Source of the DNA: Bacteroidaceae bacterium
Lineage (GTDB): Bacteria > Bacteroidota > Bacteroidia > Bacteroidales > Bacteroidaceae
NCBI GenBank assembly: GCA_030843315.1
Contig: JAUUPT010000079.1
Coordinates: 1 to 16,394, forward strand
Direction of reading: 5' to 3'
Length of the DNA stretch: 16,394 bases
This document shows positions 6,057-14,185 of the stretch, in pieces (within the stretch, counting starts at the first letter, position 1; each line of letters begins with the position of its first letter). The notes beneath the pieces were generated by a model. That model saw only the letters and a program-made list of their open reading frames with translations, had not been told where the DNA came from and ran no database searches. The position numbers were made by a program, and so were the translations under genes.

Positions 6057-7037
6057 TTATTGAATATCTTTCAACTCCCAACCCAATGCACTGGCGCCCA
6101 ATACGGCAGCATCAGAGTCTTTCAACTCGGAAGCCAGCAATTTGGTCTTGCCCTTGTAGATAGGCAGGATGTTGGCGTCGATAGCTTTCTGAATCGGCTT
6201 GAAGATATAGTCTCCTGCTTTTGCCAAACCACCGAAGAGAACAATAGCCTCGGGGCTGGAGAAGGCGATAAAGTCGCACAAAGCCTCGCCCAGGATAGTT
6301 CCTGTAAATTCAAAAACATCCTGTGCCAACTTGTCGCCCTTCACTGCTGCATCAAATACATCCTTAGAAGTGATTTCTTCGGCAGGAATAGCGCGCAGCA
6401 AACTCGGTTCAGTACTTGCAGTCAGGAACTCGCGTGCAGAACGTGCCACACCCGTAGCCGAGCAGTAAGTTTCCAAACAGCCGTGGCGTCCGCATCCGCA
6501 GAGACGACCGTTCTCGCGGCGGATAATGGTATGTCCCAACTCTCCGGCAAAGCCGTCGTGACCATAAACCATCTGACCGTTAATAACGATACCGCTACCT
6601 ACACCTGTACCCAAAGTAATCATGATGAAATCTTTCATACCGCGCGCTGCGCCGTAAGTCATCTCACCGATACCGGCAGCATTGGCGTCGTTGGTCAATG
6701 CAGTAGGAATGCCCAGGCGTTCTTCGAACATGGCAGCCAATGGAATGACTCCCTTCCAGGGAAGGTTCGGAGCAAATTCAATAGTACCGCTATAATAGTT
6801 TCCGTTAGGAGCGCCGATACCGATACCTTTTATTTTGTCTACTCCACCGTTGGCAATGATGAGCGGCAACAAGTTTTTACACACTTCGTCTACGTAGACT
6901 TCTACCTGTTCGTAAGCACCGGTTTTGATGGAACCACTTGTTACAATAGTGCCACGTGCGTCTACAATACCAAAGACGGTGTTTGTTCCGCCTATGTCAA
7001 TGCCCACTACATAGGGCTTTTCCATGTTTGAATTCAT
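6057..7037 (-). CDS. rokA: ROK-family glucokinase
   Basis: A 326-residue cytoplasmic sugar kinase that phosphorylates glucose with ATP. The N-terminal phosphate-binding loop is DIGGTNT (14-20). The catalytic Asp117 lies in TNDANAAG. TLGTGVGSG (141-149) is the second ATP-site motif. The ROK signature spans about 159-190, with GELGH (165-169) and the zinc site His169, Cys180, Cys182, Cys187 in CGCGRHGC. There is no N-terminal helix-turn-helix, so it is a kinase and not a NagC/XylR-type repressor. The symbol follows RokA, described as the main glucokinase of Bacteroides fragilis; exact orthology was not tested. Met5 (7025) is an equally possible start. It has its own terminator and diverges from the ABC export operon across about 176 bases. 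Confidence 0.93.
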   Translation of the reverse strand: MNSNMEKPYVVGIDIGGTNTVFGIVDARGTIVTSGSIKTGAYEQVEVYVDEVCKNLLPLIIANGGVDKIKGIGIGAPNGNYYSGTIEFAPNLPWKGVIPLAAMFEERLGIPTALTNDANAAGIGEMTYGAARGMKDFIMITLGTGVGSGIVINGQMVYGHDGFAGELGHTIIRRENGRLCGCGRHGCLETYCSATGVARSAREFLTASTEPSLLRAIPAEEITSKDVFDAAVKGDKLAQDVFEFTGTILGEALCDFIAFSSPEAIVLFGGLAKAGDYIFKPIQKAIDANILPIYKGKTKLLASELKDSDAAVLGASALGWELKDIQ

Positions 7038-7130
7038 GATATTACGTTTGTTTAAAGGGTTAGTTAATTATGTTAGTGGTTACAAAAATCACAAAGAAAA
7101 ACGACATAACAAAATCTTTTTTTAAAAAAC

Positions 7131-7161
7131 TTTGTGGTATTTGCAACTTTTCGTAACATTG
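7131..7161 (+). promoter_or_regulatory. Promoter of the ABC export operon
   Basis: TTTG at 7131-7134, a 19-base spacer and TAACATTG at 7154-7161, one mismatch from the -7 consensus. Initiation near 7168 would leave about 46 leader bases before the GTG at 7214. Confidence 0.5.
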
Positions 7162-7213
7162 TTGCGTCTAATAGTGAAAATTGATAAGGAACAAAGCAAT
7201 AAACAGGGAAATC

Positions 7214-7930
7214 GTGATACAACTTAAAGACATTAACAAGACCTACAACAACGGAGCGCCGCTTCATGTGCTCAAAGGCATCAACCTCGACATTGACAAG
7301 GGAGAGTTCGTTTCCATCATGGGAGCATCCGGTTCGGGAAAGTCCACCTTACTTAATATATTAGGTATTCTGGATAATTACGATACCGGAGAGTATTACC
7401 TCAACGGCACGCTCATCAAGAACCTCAGCGAGACGAAGGCAGCCGAGTACCGCAACCGCATGATCGGCTTCATCTTCCAGTCCTTCAACCTGATTTCATT
7501 CAAGAATGCAGTGGAGAACGTAGCCCTTCCCCTCTTTTACCAGGGAGTGAGCCGGCGGAAGCGCAATGCGCTGGCAATGGAATACCTCGACCGCCTGGGA
7601 CTGAAAGACTGGGCACACCACATGCCGAACGAAATGTCCGGCGGCCAGAAGCAGCGTGTAGCCATCGCCCGCGCCCTTATCACCCAACCGCAGATTATCC
7701 TTGCCGACGAACCTACCGGTGCGTTGGACAGTAAAACCTCCGTGGAAGTGATGCAGATATTGAAAGACCTGCACAAGTCGGGTATGACCATCATCGTGGT
7801 GACCCACGAGAGCGGCGTTGCCAACCAGACGGACAAGATTATCCACATCAAGGACGGCATTATAGGCAGCATTGAAGAAAACCTGAGTCACGACGCTTCG
7901 CCATTCGGCAAAGACGGAATCATGAAATAA
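7214..7930 (+). CDS. ABC transporter ATP-binding protein (MacB/LolD type)
   Basis: A 238-residue ATPase that powers the export system encoded by the next four genes. Walker A GASGSGKST is at 37-45, Q-loop Gln89 in FIFQSFN, signature MSGGQKQ at 141-147, Walker B IILADEPTG at 161-169 with Glu166, and the switch His198 in VVTHE. GALDSKT after Walker B is typical of the MacB/LolD/FtsE group. I chose the GTG at 7214 because it gives the family's usual beginning, MIQLKDINKTY, with a purine-rich AGGGA four bases upstream. A TTG in frame at 7181 would add 11 residues with no family character. The stop is ten bases before the first permease gene. Unlike E. coli MacB, the ATPase is a separate protein. 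Confidence 0.95.
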   Translation: MIQLKDINKTYNNGAPLHVLKGINLDIDKGEFVSIMGASGSGKSTLLNILGILDNYDTGEYYLNGTLIKNLSETKAAEYRNRMIGFIFQSFNLISFKNAVENVALPLFYQGVSRRKRNALAMEYLDRLGLKDWAHHMPNEMSGGQKQRVAIARALITQPQIILADEPTGALDSKTSVEVMQILKDLHKSGMTIIVVTHESGVANQTDKIIHIKDGIIGSIEENLSHDASPFGKDGIMK

Positions 7931-7940
7931 AAGAAAGAGT

Positions 7941-9194
7941 ATGATAGACCTTTGGCAAGAAATATTCGCCACCATCAGGCGCAACAAGATGCGTACCGCC
8001 CTTACGGGCTTTGCCGTGGCATGGGGCATCTTCATCCTTATCTTTCTGCTGGGAGCCGGTAACGGAATAATGAATGCGCAGAACGATCAGATGTCTTCGC
8101 TCGCCATGAACTCCATACGCGTATCGGGCGGATGGACCAGCAAGCCCTACGACGGGCTGAAACAAGGACGAAGAATACAGCTGAACAACAAAGACATCGA
8201 TATTACCCAAACCATGAAGGACCACGTGGAAAGCGTGGGAGCCGTAATACGCCAGAGCAGTATGGTCATCAGCTACGGCAACGAATACGTCAACGAAATG
8301 CTGATAGGGGTACATCCCAACTATATAGAGATAGAACGTCCCAAGTTAGTCAAGGGCCGCTTCATCAACGAACTGGACATCCAGGAGAAACGAAAAGTAG
8401 CCGTCATCAACGAACGCTCAGTGAAGTCGCTCTTTAAGCACGGAACCACACCTCTGGGAAAGATGCTGAACATGGGCGGCGTAATGTTCCAGGTGGTAGG
8501 TATATATAAGGATAAAGGGAACACCGGCGGACAAGACGTATACATTCCTTTCAGCACGCTGCAACTGGTATATAACAAAGGCGACAAGTTGAACAACATC
8601 CTTATGACCATCAAGGACTTGAACACCGTAGAAGAGAACGAAGCCTTCGAAGCGGACTACCGGGCTGCCATCGGCGCCCACCAGCGGTTTGACAAAACCG
8701 ACGATGGAGCCATCTGGCTATGGAACCGCTTCACCCAAATGCTGCAAATGAACAAAGGTAGCGGCTATATGCGGACTGCCATCTGGATTATCGGCCTCTT
8801 TACCCTGCTGAGCGGCATTGTAGGCGTATCGAACATTATGCTGATTACAGTAAAGGAACGAACCCGTGAATTTGGTATACGCAAAGCATTGGGAGCTCGT
8901 CCCTGGTCTATATTGAAACTTGTCATCGTGGAAAGTGTGGTTATCACCGCCTTCTTCGGCTACCTGGGAATGGTGGCAGGTATCGGCGCTACGGAATATA
9001 TGGATATGGTGTCGGGAAAGCAAGTTATGGACATCGGCGTAGATCAGGCAACCATGTTCCTGAACCCCACGGTAGACTTGGGCATAGCCATCCGCGCCAC
9101 ACTGACCTTGATAATAGCAGGCACGCTGGCAGGACTGTTCCCCGCACTGAAAGCCGTAAGGACACGCCCGATAGAAGCACTGCGGGCAGACTAA
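7941..9194 (+). CDS. ABC transporter permease 1 (MacB/FtsX family)
   Basis: A 417-residue inner membrane protein with the four-helix MacB topology. One helix is near 20-42 (ALTGFAVAWGIFILIFLLG). A large periplasmic domain covers about 45-275, with helices near 284-310, 325-350 and 385-408. The FtsX signature SNIMLITVKERTREFGIR links helices 2 and 3 and contacts the ATPase. The C-terminus PALKAVRTRPIEALRAD is typical. It has no nucleotide-binding domain and relies on the ATPase encoded ten bases upstream. Its partner is probably the related but distinct permease encoded next, forming a heterodimer as in LolC/LolE. MacB-type transporters drive substrates from the periplasm through a TolC channel by conformational pumping. 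Confidence 0.94.
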   Translation: MIDLWQEIFATIRRNKMRTALTGFAVAWGIFILIFLLGAGNGIMNAQNDQMSSLAMNSIRVSGGWTSKPYDGLKQGRRIQLNNKDIDITQTMKDHVESVGAVIRQSSMVISYGNEYVNEMLIGVHPNYIEIERPKLVKGRFINELDIQEKRKVAVINERSVKSLFKHGTTPLGKMLNMGGVMFQVVGIYKDKGNTGGQDVYIPFSTLQLVYNKGDKLNNILMTIKDLNTVEENEAFEADYRAAIGAHQRFDKTDDGAIWLWNRFTQMLQMNKGSGYMRTAIWIIGLFTLLSGIVGVSNIMLITVKERTREFGIRKALGARPWSILKLVIVESVVITAFFGYLGMVAGIGATEYMDMVSGKQVMDIGVDQATMFLNPTVDLGIAIRATLTLIIAGTLAGLFPALKAVRTRPIEALRAD

Positions 9195-9230
9195 AGGCAG
9201 GTACTAACAACTATAGAATTACAGAAGATT

Positions 9231-10475
9231 ATGAAATTCGACTTAGATACATTCAACGAAATCCTGACGACCATCACACGCAACAAGACGCGCAGCTTGC
9301 TGACGGCCTTCGGCGTATTCTGGGGCATCTTCATGCTGGTGACCCTGATGGGCGGCGGCAATGGCTTCAAAGGATTGATGAGCAGCACCTTCGAGGGTTT
9401 TGCACAGAACTCGGCATTCATTTGGCCGCAGAAGACCGGCGAAGCGTACAAAGGTTTCCGCAAAGGCAGATGGTGGAGCTTGGATCAGGCAGATATAGAG
9501 CGGGTACGCAAGATAGAAGGGGTAGGCGTCGTGACCTGCCAACAGAGCCGGTGGGGCGAAACCATCGTCTATCAAGACAAAAAGAGTTCGGACGCCGTTG
9601 TCAAAGGGCTTTATCCCGACTATACTCATATAGAAGAGCAGAAAGTGAAGTACGGACGTTTCATTAATGATATTGACATATTAGAGAAACGCAAGGTGTG
9701 CTTCATTGGCAAAAAGATTAGCGAAGACCTGTTCGGCAAGGACATCAACCCTTGCGGGAAGTTCGTAAAAGCGGGCAGCATCTACTACCAAGTCATTGGC
9801 GTGTCAGGTGACACTGGCGGAAACATACAAATTAACGGTAGTGCGGACGAGACTATCAGTATTCCCTTCACCACCTATGCCGCAGCCTACAACATAGGAG
9901 ACGACATCGGCCTGATGTGTTTCACCATGAAGCCGGGCTACAAGGTGACGGAACGCCAACCCTACATAGAGAGTGTCATCAAGCAGCACCACATGATACA
10001 TCCGGACGACAACCAAGCCATCTCGATGCTGAATGCGGAAGCGATGTTCTCAATGGTCGATGGGCTTTTCAGGAGCATCAACATACTGGTATGGATGATT
10101 GGCCTGGGTACCTTGATAAGCGGTGTCATCGGTGTATCGAACATCATGATGGTGACCGTAAAGGAACGTACCACCGAGATAGGCATCCGGCGCGCCATAG
10201 GTGCCACACCGCGCACTATTATGGAACAAATACTCACCGAAAGTATGGTACTGACGCTGATTGCCGGCATGGCGGGCATCTCGTTCTCCGTATTCCTGCT
10301 GCAAATGATGGATATGGGTATGGAAAGTTCCGGGAATCCTGCCAACTTCCAGGTAAGTTTCGGAATGGCAGTAGGCGCTGCCCTGATGGTGATGGCACTG
10401 GGCGTAACTGCCGGGATTGCACCTGCCTACCGCGCTATGGCTATCAAACCGATTGAGGCGATAAGGGATGAGTGA
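9231..10475 (+). CDS. ABC transporter permease 2 (MacB/FtsX family)
   Basis: A 414-residue paralogue of permease 1 with the same layout: first helix about 20-42 (LLTAFGVFWGIFMLVTLMG), a periplasmic domain to about 275, then three C-terminal helices. The signature SNIMMVTVKERTTEIGIRRA is nearly the same as in permease 1, and both proteins end PIEALRAD/PIEAIRDE. The periplasmic domains differ much more (for example WPQKTGEAYKGFRKGRWWSL here), which suggests each subunit has its own surface for substrate or adaptor. The gene starts 36 bases after permease 1. The likely assembly is one ATPase dimer under a heterodimer of the two permeases; this is inferred from gene order and family precedent. 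Confidence 0.94.
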   Translation: MKFDLDTFNEILTTITRNKTRSLLTAFGVFWGIFMLVTLMGGGNGFKGLMSSTFEGFAQNSAFIWPQKTGEAYKGFRKGRWWSLDQADIERVRKIEGVGVVTCQQSRWGETIVYQDKKSSDAVVKGLYPDYTHIEEQKVKYGRFINDIDILEKRKVCFIGKKISEDLFGKDINPCGKFVKAGSIYYQVIGVSGDTGGNIQINGSADETISIPFTTYAAAYNIGDDIGLMCFTMKPGYKVTERQPYIESVIKQHHMIHPDDNQAISMLNAEAMFSMVDGLFRSINILVWMIGLGTLISGVIGVSNIMMVTVKERTTEIGIRRAIGATPRTIMEQILTESMVLTLIAGMAGISFSVFLLQMMDMGMESSGNPANFQVSFGMAVGAALMVMALGVTAGIAPAYRAMAIKPIEAIRDE

Positions 10476-10480
10476 TAGCG

Positions 10481-10520
10481 TGGTAATGTGCTAATGTGGT
10501 AATATGCCAATGTGCTAATG
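10481..10520 (+). repeat. Short tandem repeat between permease 2 and the adaptor gene
   Basis: Two 16-base units, TGGTAATGTGCTAATG and TGGTAATATGCCAATG, then a half unit TGCTAATG. Each 16-mer is itself two related octamers of the form TGxTAATG or close to it, so the tract is about five octamers. It makes up half of the 87-base gap in the operon. Such tracts can change length by slippage and alter spacing or mRNA folding upstream of the adaptor gene. Confidence 0.85.
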
Positions 10521-10562
10521 AGAAACAAAGAAAGTAGAAATAAATAATAATACAATAATAAG

Positions 10563-11663
10563 ATGAAAACGAAAAAGTATCTGAAAATCGCATTACTGGT
10601 AGTAGTAGCTGCCATCTTTATCTGGACGTTTGTATTCCTGTACCAAAAGTCCCAACCCAAAGCAACGGTATACGAAACCATCGTTCCCGAAGTGACAGAC
10701 CTCGAAAGGACTACCGTAGCTACCGGTAAGGTAGAGCCAAGAGATGAAGTTCTTATCAAGCCGCAGATTTCCGGTATCATTTCCGAAGTATATAAAGAAG
10801 CCGGACAAAGTGTGAAGCAAGGTGAGGTACTTGCCAAAGTGAAGGTGATTCCCGAACTGGGACAACTGAACTCGGCAGAGAGCCGCGTGCGACTGGCAGA
10901 GATCAACACCACACAAGCCGAGACGGACTTTGCCCGCATTGAAAAGCTGTATAAAGACAAACTGATCAGCGCCGAAGAGTACGAGAAAGGTGAAGTATCC
11001 ATAAAGCAAGCCCGCGAAGAATTGCAGGCAGCCAAGGACAACCTGGAAATCATCAAAGAAGGTATCACCAAGAACAGCGCCTCATTCAGTAGCACGCTGA
11101 TTCGTTCTACCATCGACGGACTGATTCTGGACGTGCCTATCAAAGTGGGTAACTCGGTTATCATGAGCAACACCTTCAACGACGGAACCACGATTGCCAC
11201 CATTGCCAATATGAACGACCTGATCTTCCGCGGCAACATCGACGAAACGGAAGTGGGACGTGTACACGAAGGAATGCCGGTGAAACTGACCATCGGTGCT
11301 TTGCAGAATCTTTCATTCAATGCCGTACTGGAGTACATTTCTCCGAAGGGCGTAGAAGAAAACGGCGCCAACCAGTTCGAGATAAAAGCCGCCGTAGCAG
11401 CACCGGACAGTGTACAGATCCGTTCGGGCTACTCAGCCAATGCGGAAATCGTACTGGAACGTGCCACCAAGACGCTGGCTTTGCCGGAAAGCACTGTTGA
11501 ATTCAGCAACGACAGTACCTTTGTTTATGTTCTGACGGACAGCATACCGGAGCAGAAATTCGACCGCAGACCGATTCAGGTAGGCATGAGCGACGGTATC
11601 AAGATTGCCATCAAGAGTGGAGTCAATGCCGGCGACAAGATTCGCGGTGCTTTGAAAGACTAA
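10563..11663 (+). CDS. Membrane-fusion (adaptor) protein, MacA/HlyD family
   Basis: A 366-residue periplasmic adaptor with an uncleaved N-terminal anchor helix (about 8-26, KIALLVVVAAIFIWTFVFL). The two lipoyl half-motifs are at about 55-92 (VLIKPQISGIISEVYKEAGQ) and 178-215 (TIDGLILDVPIKVGNSVI). Between them lies a helical hairpin (about 100-165, rich in Glu, Lys and Ala) that would reach the TolC channel. A beta-barrel domain (about 216-298) and a membrane-proximal domain follow. It would bridge the permease pair and the outer membrane channel encoded next. It is closer to MacA than to RND adaptors because of its ABC partners. The 87-base gap upstream holds the octamer repeat and could hold an internal promoter, but I see no good one. 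Confidence 0.93.
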   Translation: MKTKKYLKIALLVVVAAIFIWTFVFLYQKSQPKATVYETIVPEVTDLERTTVATGKVEPRDEVLIKPQISGIISEVYKEAGQSVKQGEVLAKVKVIPELGQLNSAESRVRLAEINTTQAETDFARIEKLYKDKLISAEEYEKGEVSIKQAREELQAAKDNLEIIKEGITKNSASFSSTLIRSTIDGLILDVPIKVGNSVIMSNTFNDGTTIATIANMNDLIFRGNIDETEVGRVHEGMPVKLTIGALQNLSFNAVLEYISPKGVEENGANQFEIKAAVAAPDSVQIRSGYSANAEIVLERATKTLALPESTVEFSNDSTFVYVLTDSIPEQKFDRRPIQVGMSDGIKIAIKSGVNAGDKIRGALKD

Positions 11664-11704
11664 TCAAGATGTTTCAGAAACCAGCTTTAAATAGATAATA
11701 TAAC

Positions 11705-13033
11705 ATGAATAAAAAAATATTCTTATACCTCGCTATATTGGGCTGCGCTTCGGCACAAGCCCAGGAGCGCTGGACGTTGCGCCAGTGCATAGACCATGCC
11801 ATCGAGCACAACATCAGCATACGCCAGACCGCCAACTCTGCCGAGCAGAGCGCCGTAGACGTGAACACCGCCAAGTGGGCACGTCTGCCGAACCTGAACG
11901 GCAGTGCCGGACAAAGCTGGAACTGGGGACGTACGCAGACCGCCATCAAGAACGAAGATACGGGCGACTACTCTACGGTATACGTCAACACCAGCAGCCA
12001 CGGCACCAATATGTCGCTGAACACCAGTATCCCGATCTTTACCGGTTTGGAAATCCCCAACCAGTATGCACTGGCCAAGCTGAACCTGAAAGCCGCGATT
12101 GCCGACCTGGAGAAAGCCAAAGAAGACATTTCCATCAACATAGCCTCTGCCTATCTGCAAGTACTGTTCAACGAGGAACTTTATGGAGTGGCATTGGGAC
12201 AGGTAGAACTGAGCAAAGAGCAATACAACCGTATCAGCCGTCTGGCAGAACTGGGGAAAGCCTCTCCGGCAGAACTGGCGGAAGCCAAGTCGCGCGTGGC
12301 ACAAGACGAAATGAACGTAGTGCAGACCAACAACAATTATAAATTGGCTCTGCTCGACCTCAGCCAACTCATCGAATTGGAGACACCGGAAGGTTTCGAT
12401 CTGGAATCTCCGGCAGTCAATCTGGACTTGATGCCCCTGACTCCGCCGGACGAAATATTCCAAACAGCACTGGGCAGCAAACCTTCTATCCAGGCAGCAC
12501 AATTCCGCCTGGAAGGCAGTAACCACAACATCCGCATCGCCCAGAGCAACTTCTATCCGCAACTGAGCCTGAATGGTAGCCTCGGTACGAACTACTACTC
12601 TACCATCAACCGCACCTTCAGCCAGCAGATGAGCGACAACTTCAGCAAATACGTAGGTCTCAATCTCAGTGTACCTATCTTCAACCGCCTGGCCACCCGC
12701 AACCGGGTGCGCACAGCACGCCTGCAACGCGAGAACTACGCATTGCAACTGGACAATGCCAAAAAGACGCTCTACAAAGAGATTCAGCAGGCATGGTACA
12801 ATGCCACCGCCGCCGAAAGCAAGTACACCAGCAGTCACACTGCCGCCCTTGCCAGCGAAGAATCGTTCAGACTGATGAGTGAGAAGTATGAGAACGGGAA
12901 AGCCAACGCAGTGGAATACAACGAAGCGAAACAGAACTTGATGAAAGCCCAGTCGGATGAACTGCAAGCTAAATATGACTATCTGTTCCGCACCAAGATA
13001 TTGGACTTCTATAAAGGAGAACCTATTGAATAA
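11705..13033 (+). CDS. TolC-family outer membrane efflux channel
   Basis: A 442-residue protein with a signal peptide ending near ASAQA-QE (about residue 20) and two repeats of the outer membrane efflux protein fold. The start WTLRQCIDHAIEHNISIRQ is the usual TolC-family opening. The helical stretches about 115-215 and 330-440 are rich in Ala, Glu, Lys and Gln and form the periplasmic tunnel. The segments about 60-110 (SAGQSWNWGRTQT...) and 285-330 are rich in Asn, Ser and Tyr and should form the outer membrane strands. As the last gene of the operon, 41 bases after the adaptor, it completes a dedicated export path across both membranes. The substrate (drug, lipid or peptide) cannot be deduced. 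Confidence 0.94.
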   Translation: MNKKIFLYLAILGCASAQAQERWTLRQCIDHAIEHNISIRQTANSAEQSAVDVNTAKWARLPNLNGSAGQSWNWGRTQTAIKNEDTGDYSTVYVNTSSHGTNMSLNTSIPIFTGLEIPNQYALAKLNLKAAIADLEKAKEDISINIASAYLQVLFNEELYGVALGQVELSKEQYNRISRLAELGKASPAELAEAKSRVAQDEMNVVQTNNNYKLALLDLSQLIELETPEGFDLESPAVNLDLMPLTPPDEIFQTALGSKPSIQAAQFRLEGSNHNIRIAQSNFYPQLSLNGSLGTNYYSTINRTFSQQMSDNFSKYVGLNLSVPIFNRLATRNRVRTARLQRENYALQLDNAKKTLYKEIQQAWYNATAAESKYTSSHTAALASEESFRLMSEKYENGKANAVEYNEAKQNLMKAQSDELQAKYDYLFRTKILDFYKGEPIE

Positions 13034-13097
13034 AGGGGCATAGCGTCCCCGCAAGATTGCTTTGCAACAGGTATAATTTAGTTGTTGTGTTTGATTT

Positions 13098-13143
13098 CTC
13101 CCCTCTTTTGCTGTTCAAGGCAGAAGAGGGGAGTTCTGTTTTT
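13098..13143 (+). terminator. Terminator of the ABC export operon
   Basis: Stem CTCCCCTCTT (13098-13107) with AAGAGGGGAG (13124-13133), partly paired inner bases, then TTCTGTTTTT. It lies about 65 bases after the TolC-family stop and ahead of the convergent gene ending at 13170. Confidence 0.8.
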
Positions 13144-13169
13144 ACCACTTGATAAGTTCCCGGTTTTCC

Positions 13170-14066
13170 TTACAGTTTCCTTGTTCTCTCTGAAGAACGA
13201 AAAGAGTTGTTAGTGGTAGAGCTTTTCTTCTCCTTGTTATCCGTACTTACTCTGGTACGGCCGGAGCTTTTATTGGTATCTTTAGTTTTTGTGTTCTCCT
13301 TTTTCACACTCTCGCGGCGAGTACTGCTATTGGTAGAGCTACTACGACGGGTGTTGCTGCTGCTACGGACATTAGTACTGTTACTATTACTACTGCTACT
13401 GCTGCGAACATTGTTGCTACTGCTGCGTCTTGTAGTGACCACATCCTTTTTCCCTGCCGGGCGGACACTTGAATTGGGACGTATAGTGACCGAACCGAAA
13501 TCGGAGCGACGCGTCGTGTGGTACGTTTTATTATCCCGTATGCGATAAGCACCGCTGTAATTAGGATGATGATAACGACCGCGATAATAGCTTACATTAT
13601 TATAATGGGTACGGTAATGCCCTCCGCTATACGTGCGATAGTGATATGGACGCGGGAAGTAGAAATGGTTGTGATTGGTATAGGTAATGTAAACCCTGAA
13701 AGACCAGCGCCCGCCACTGACATAAACCGGACGGTAGAAGTAGGCAGCCTGCATGAAGCGCCCGTATTGCTGATTGCTCAACACCCAACGGAGATCATCA
13801 TTGCGTACATCCAGATAATCATAGTAGCGGTTTAAAGCCCACTCCTCACCACGAAGTACGTCGTCCATCAGGTAGCGTATGCCGGAAATAAAGTCATAGT
13901 TGATTTCGTACACATCATTATACTGCTCTGTATTGAGCTTCAGTTCATAGGCCATCTTGTCCGTGAGGAAGAGAGTTTCTTTGCGGACTTTACTGTTGCT
14001 CATCGCCGCACTGCAAACAGCAGTACTCATCATAGCGACTATAAATATAAATAAGATTCGTTTCAT
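13170..14066 (-). CDS. Secreted, basic low-complexity protein of unknown function
   Basis: A 298-residue protein I do not recognise. It has a signal peptide (MKRILFIFIVAMMSTAVCSA, about 20 residues). Residues about 25-110 form a compact, probably helical domain (LTDKMAYELKLNTEQYNDVY and onward to LSNQQYGRFMQ). Residues 107-175 are rich in Tyr, His and Arg (YFPRPYHYRTYSGGHYRTHY). Residues about 193-298 are almost only Ser, Arg, Asn, Thr and Lys, with repeated RSSS and RRSS blocks and no hydrophobic residues. The tail is strongly positive and surely disordered; it could bind lipopolysaccharide, nucleic acid or cell wall. Repeated AGT/AGC/AAT codons make the coding DNA simple-sequence-like and prone to length change. 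The gene lies downstream of the S1-domain gene on the same strand but behind a terminator. A weak promoter (TTTG, 19 bases, TATTTAGT) lies at 14121-14091. Confidence 0.82.
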   Translation of the reverse strand: MKRILFIFIVAMMSTAVCSAAMSNSKVRKETLFLTDKMAYELKLNTEQYNDVYEINYDFISGIRYLMDDVLRGEEWALNRYYDYLDVRNDDLRWVLSNQQYGRFMQAAYFYRPVYVSGGRWSFRVYITYTNHNHFYFPRPYHYRTYSGGHYRTHYNNVSYYRGRYHHPNYSGAYRIRDNKTYHTTRRSDFGSVTIRPNSSVRPAGKKDVVTTRRSSSNNVRSSSSSNSNSTNVRSSSNTRRSSSTNSSTRRESVKKENTKTKDTNKSSGRTRVSTDNKEKKSSTTNNSFRSSERTRKL

Positions 14067-14118
14067 AATAGCGATTTTTACAAGTTCATACTAAATATGT
14101 CTATTCTTCTGTGAGAAC

Positions 14119-14144
14119 AAAAATAGGGGAATGATTTCCCCTAT
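14119..14144 (-). terminator. Terminator of the S1-domain protein gene
   Basis: Perfect 9-bp stem ATAGGGGAA (14123-14131) with 14136-14144, four-base loop, then UUUUU on the minus strand. Together with the stem at 14168-14185 it ends the leftward transcript. Confidence 0.85.
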
Positions 14145-14167
14145 CCACTTGTTTCTCTCTATTCTTG

Positions 14168-14185
14168 AATAGGGAAAACCCTATT
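14168..14185 (-). other. Small hairpin overlapping the S1-domain gene stop codon
   Basis: AATAGGG and CCCTATT form a perfect 7-bp stem with an AAAA loop. The stem contains the TAG stop codon (14183-14181). It shares ATAGGG with the terminator 25-60 bases further on, so the two stems could exchange partners. Confidence 0.55.

Noticed and set aside
7181..7213. TTG start for the ABC ATPase
   Set aside because: It adds 11 residues not typical of the family and leaves little leader after the predicted promoter. The GTG at 7214 matches the expected beginning.
11723..13054. Minus-strand 443-residue open frame opposite the TolC-family gene
   Set aside because: It is a mirror of the GC-rich codon pattern of the real gene. 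Its composition is implausible, and the plus-strand protein has clear TolC features.
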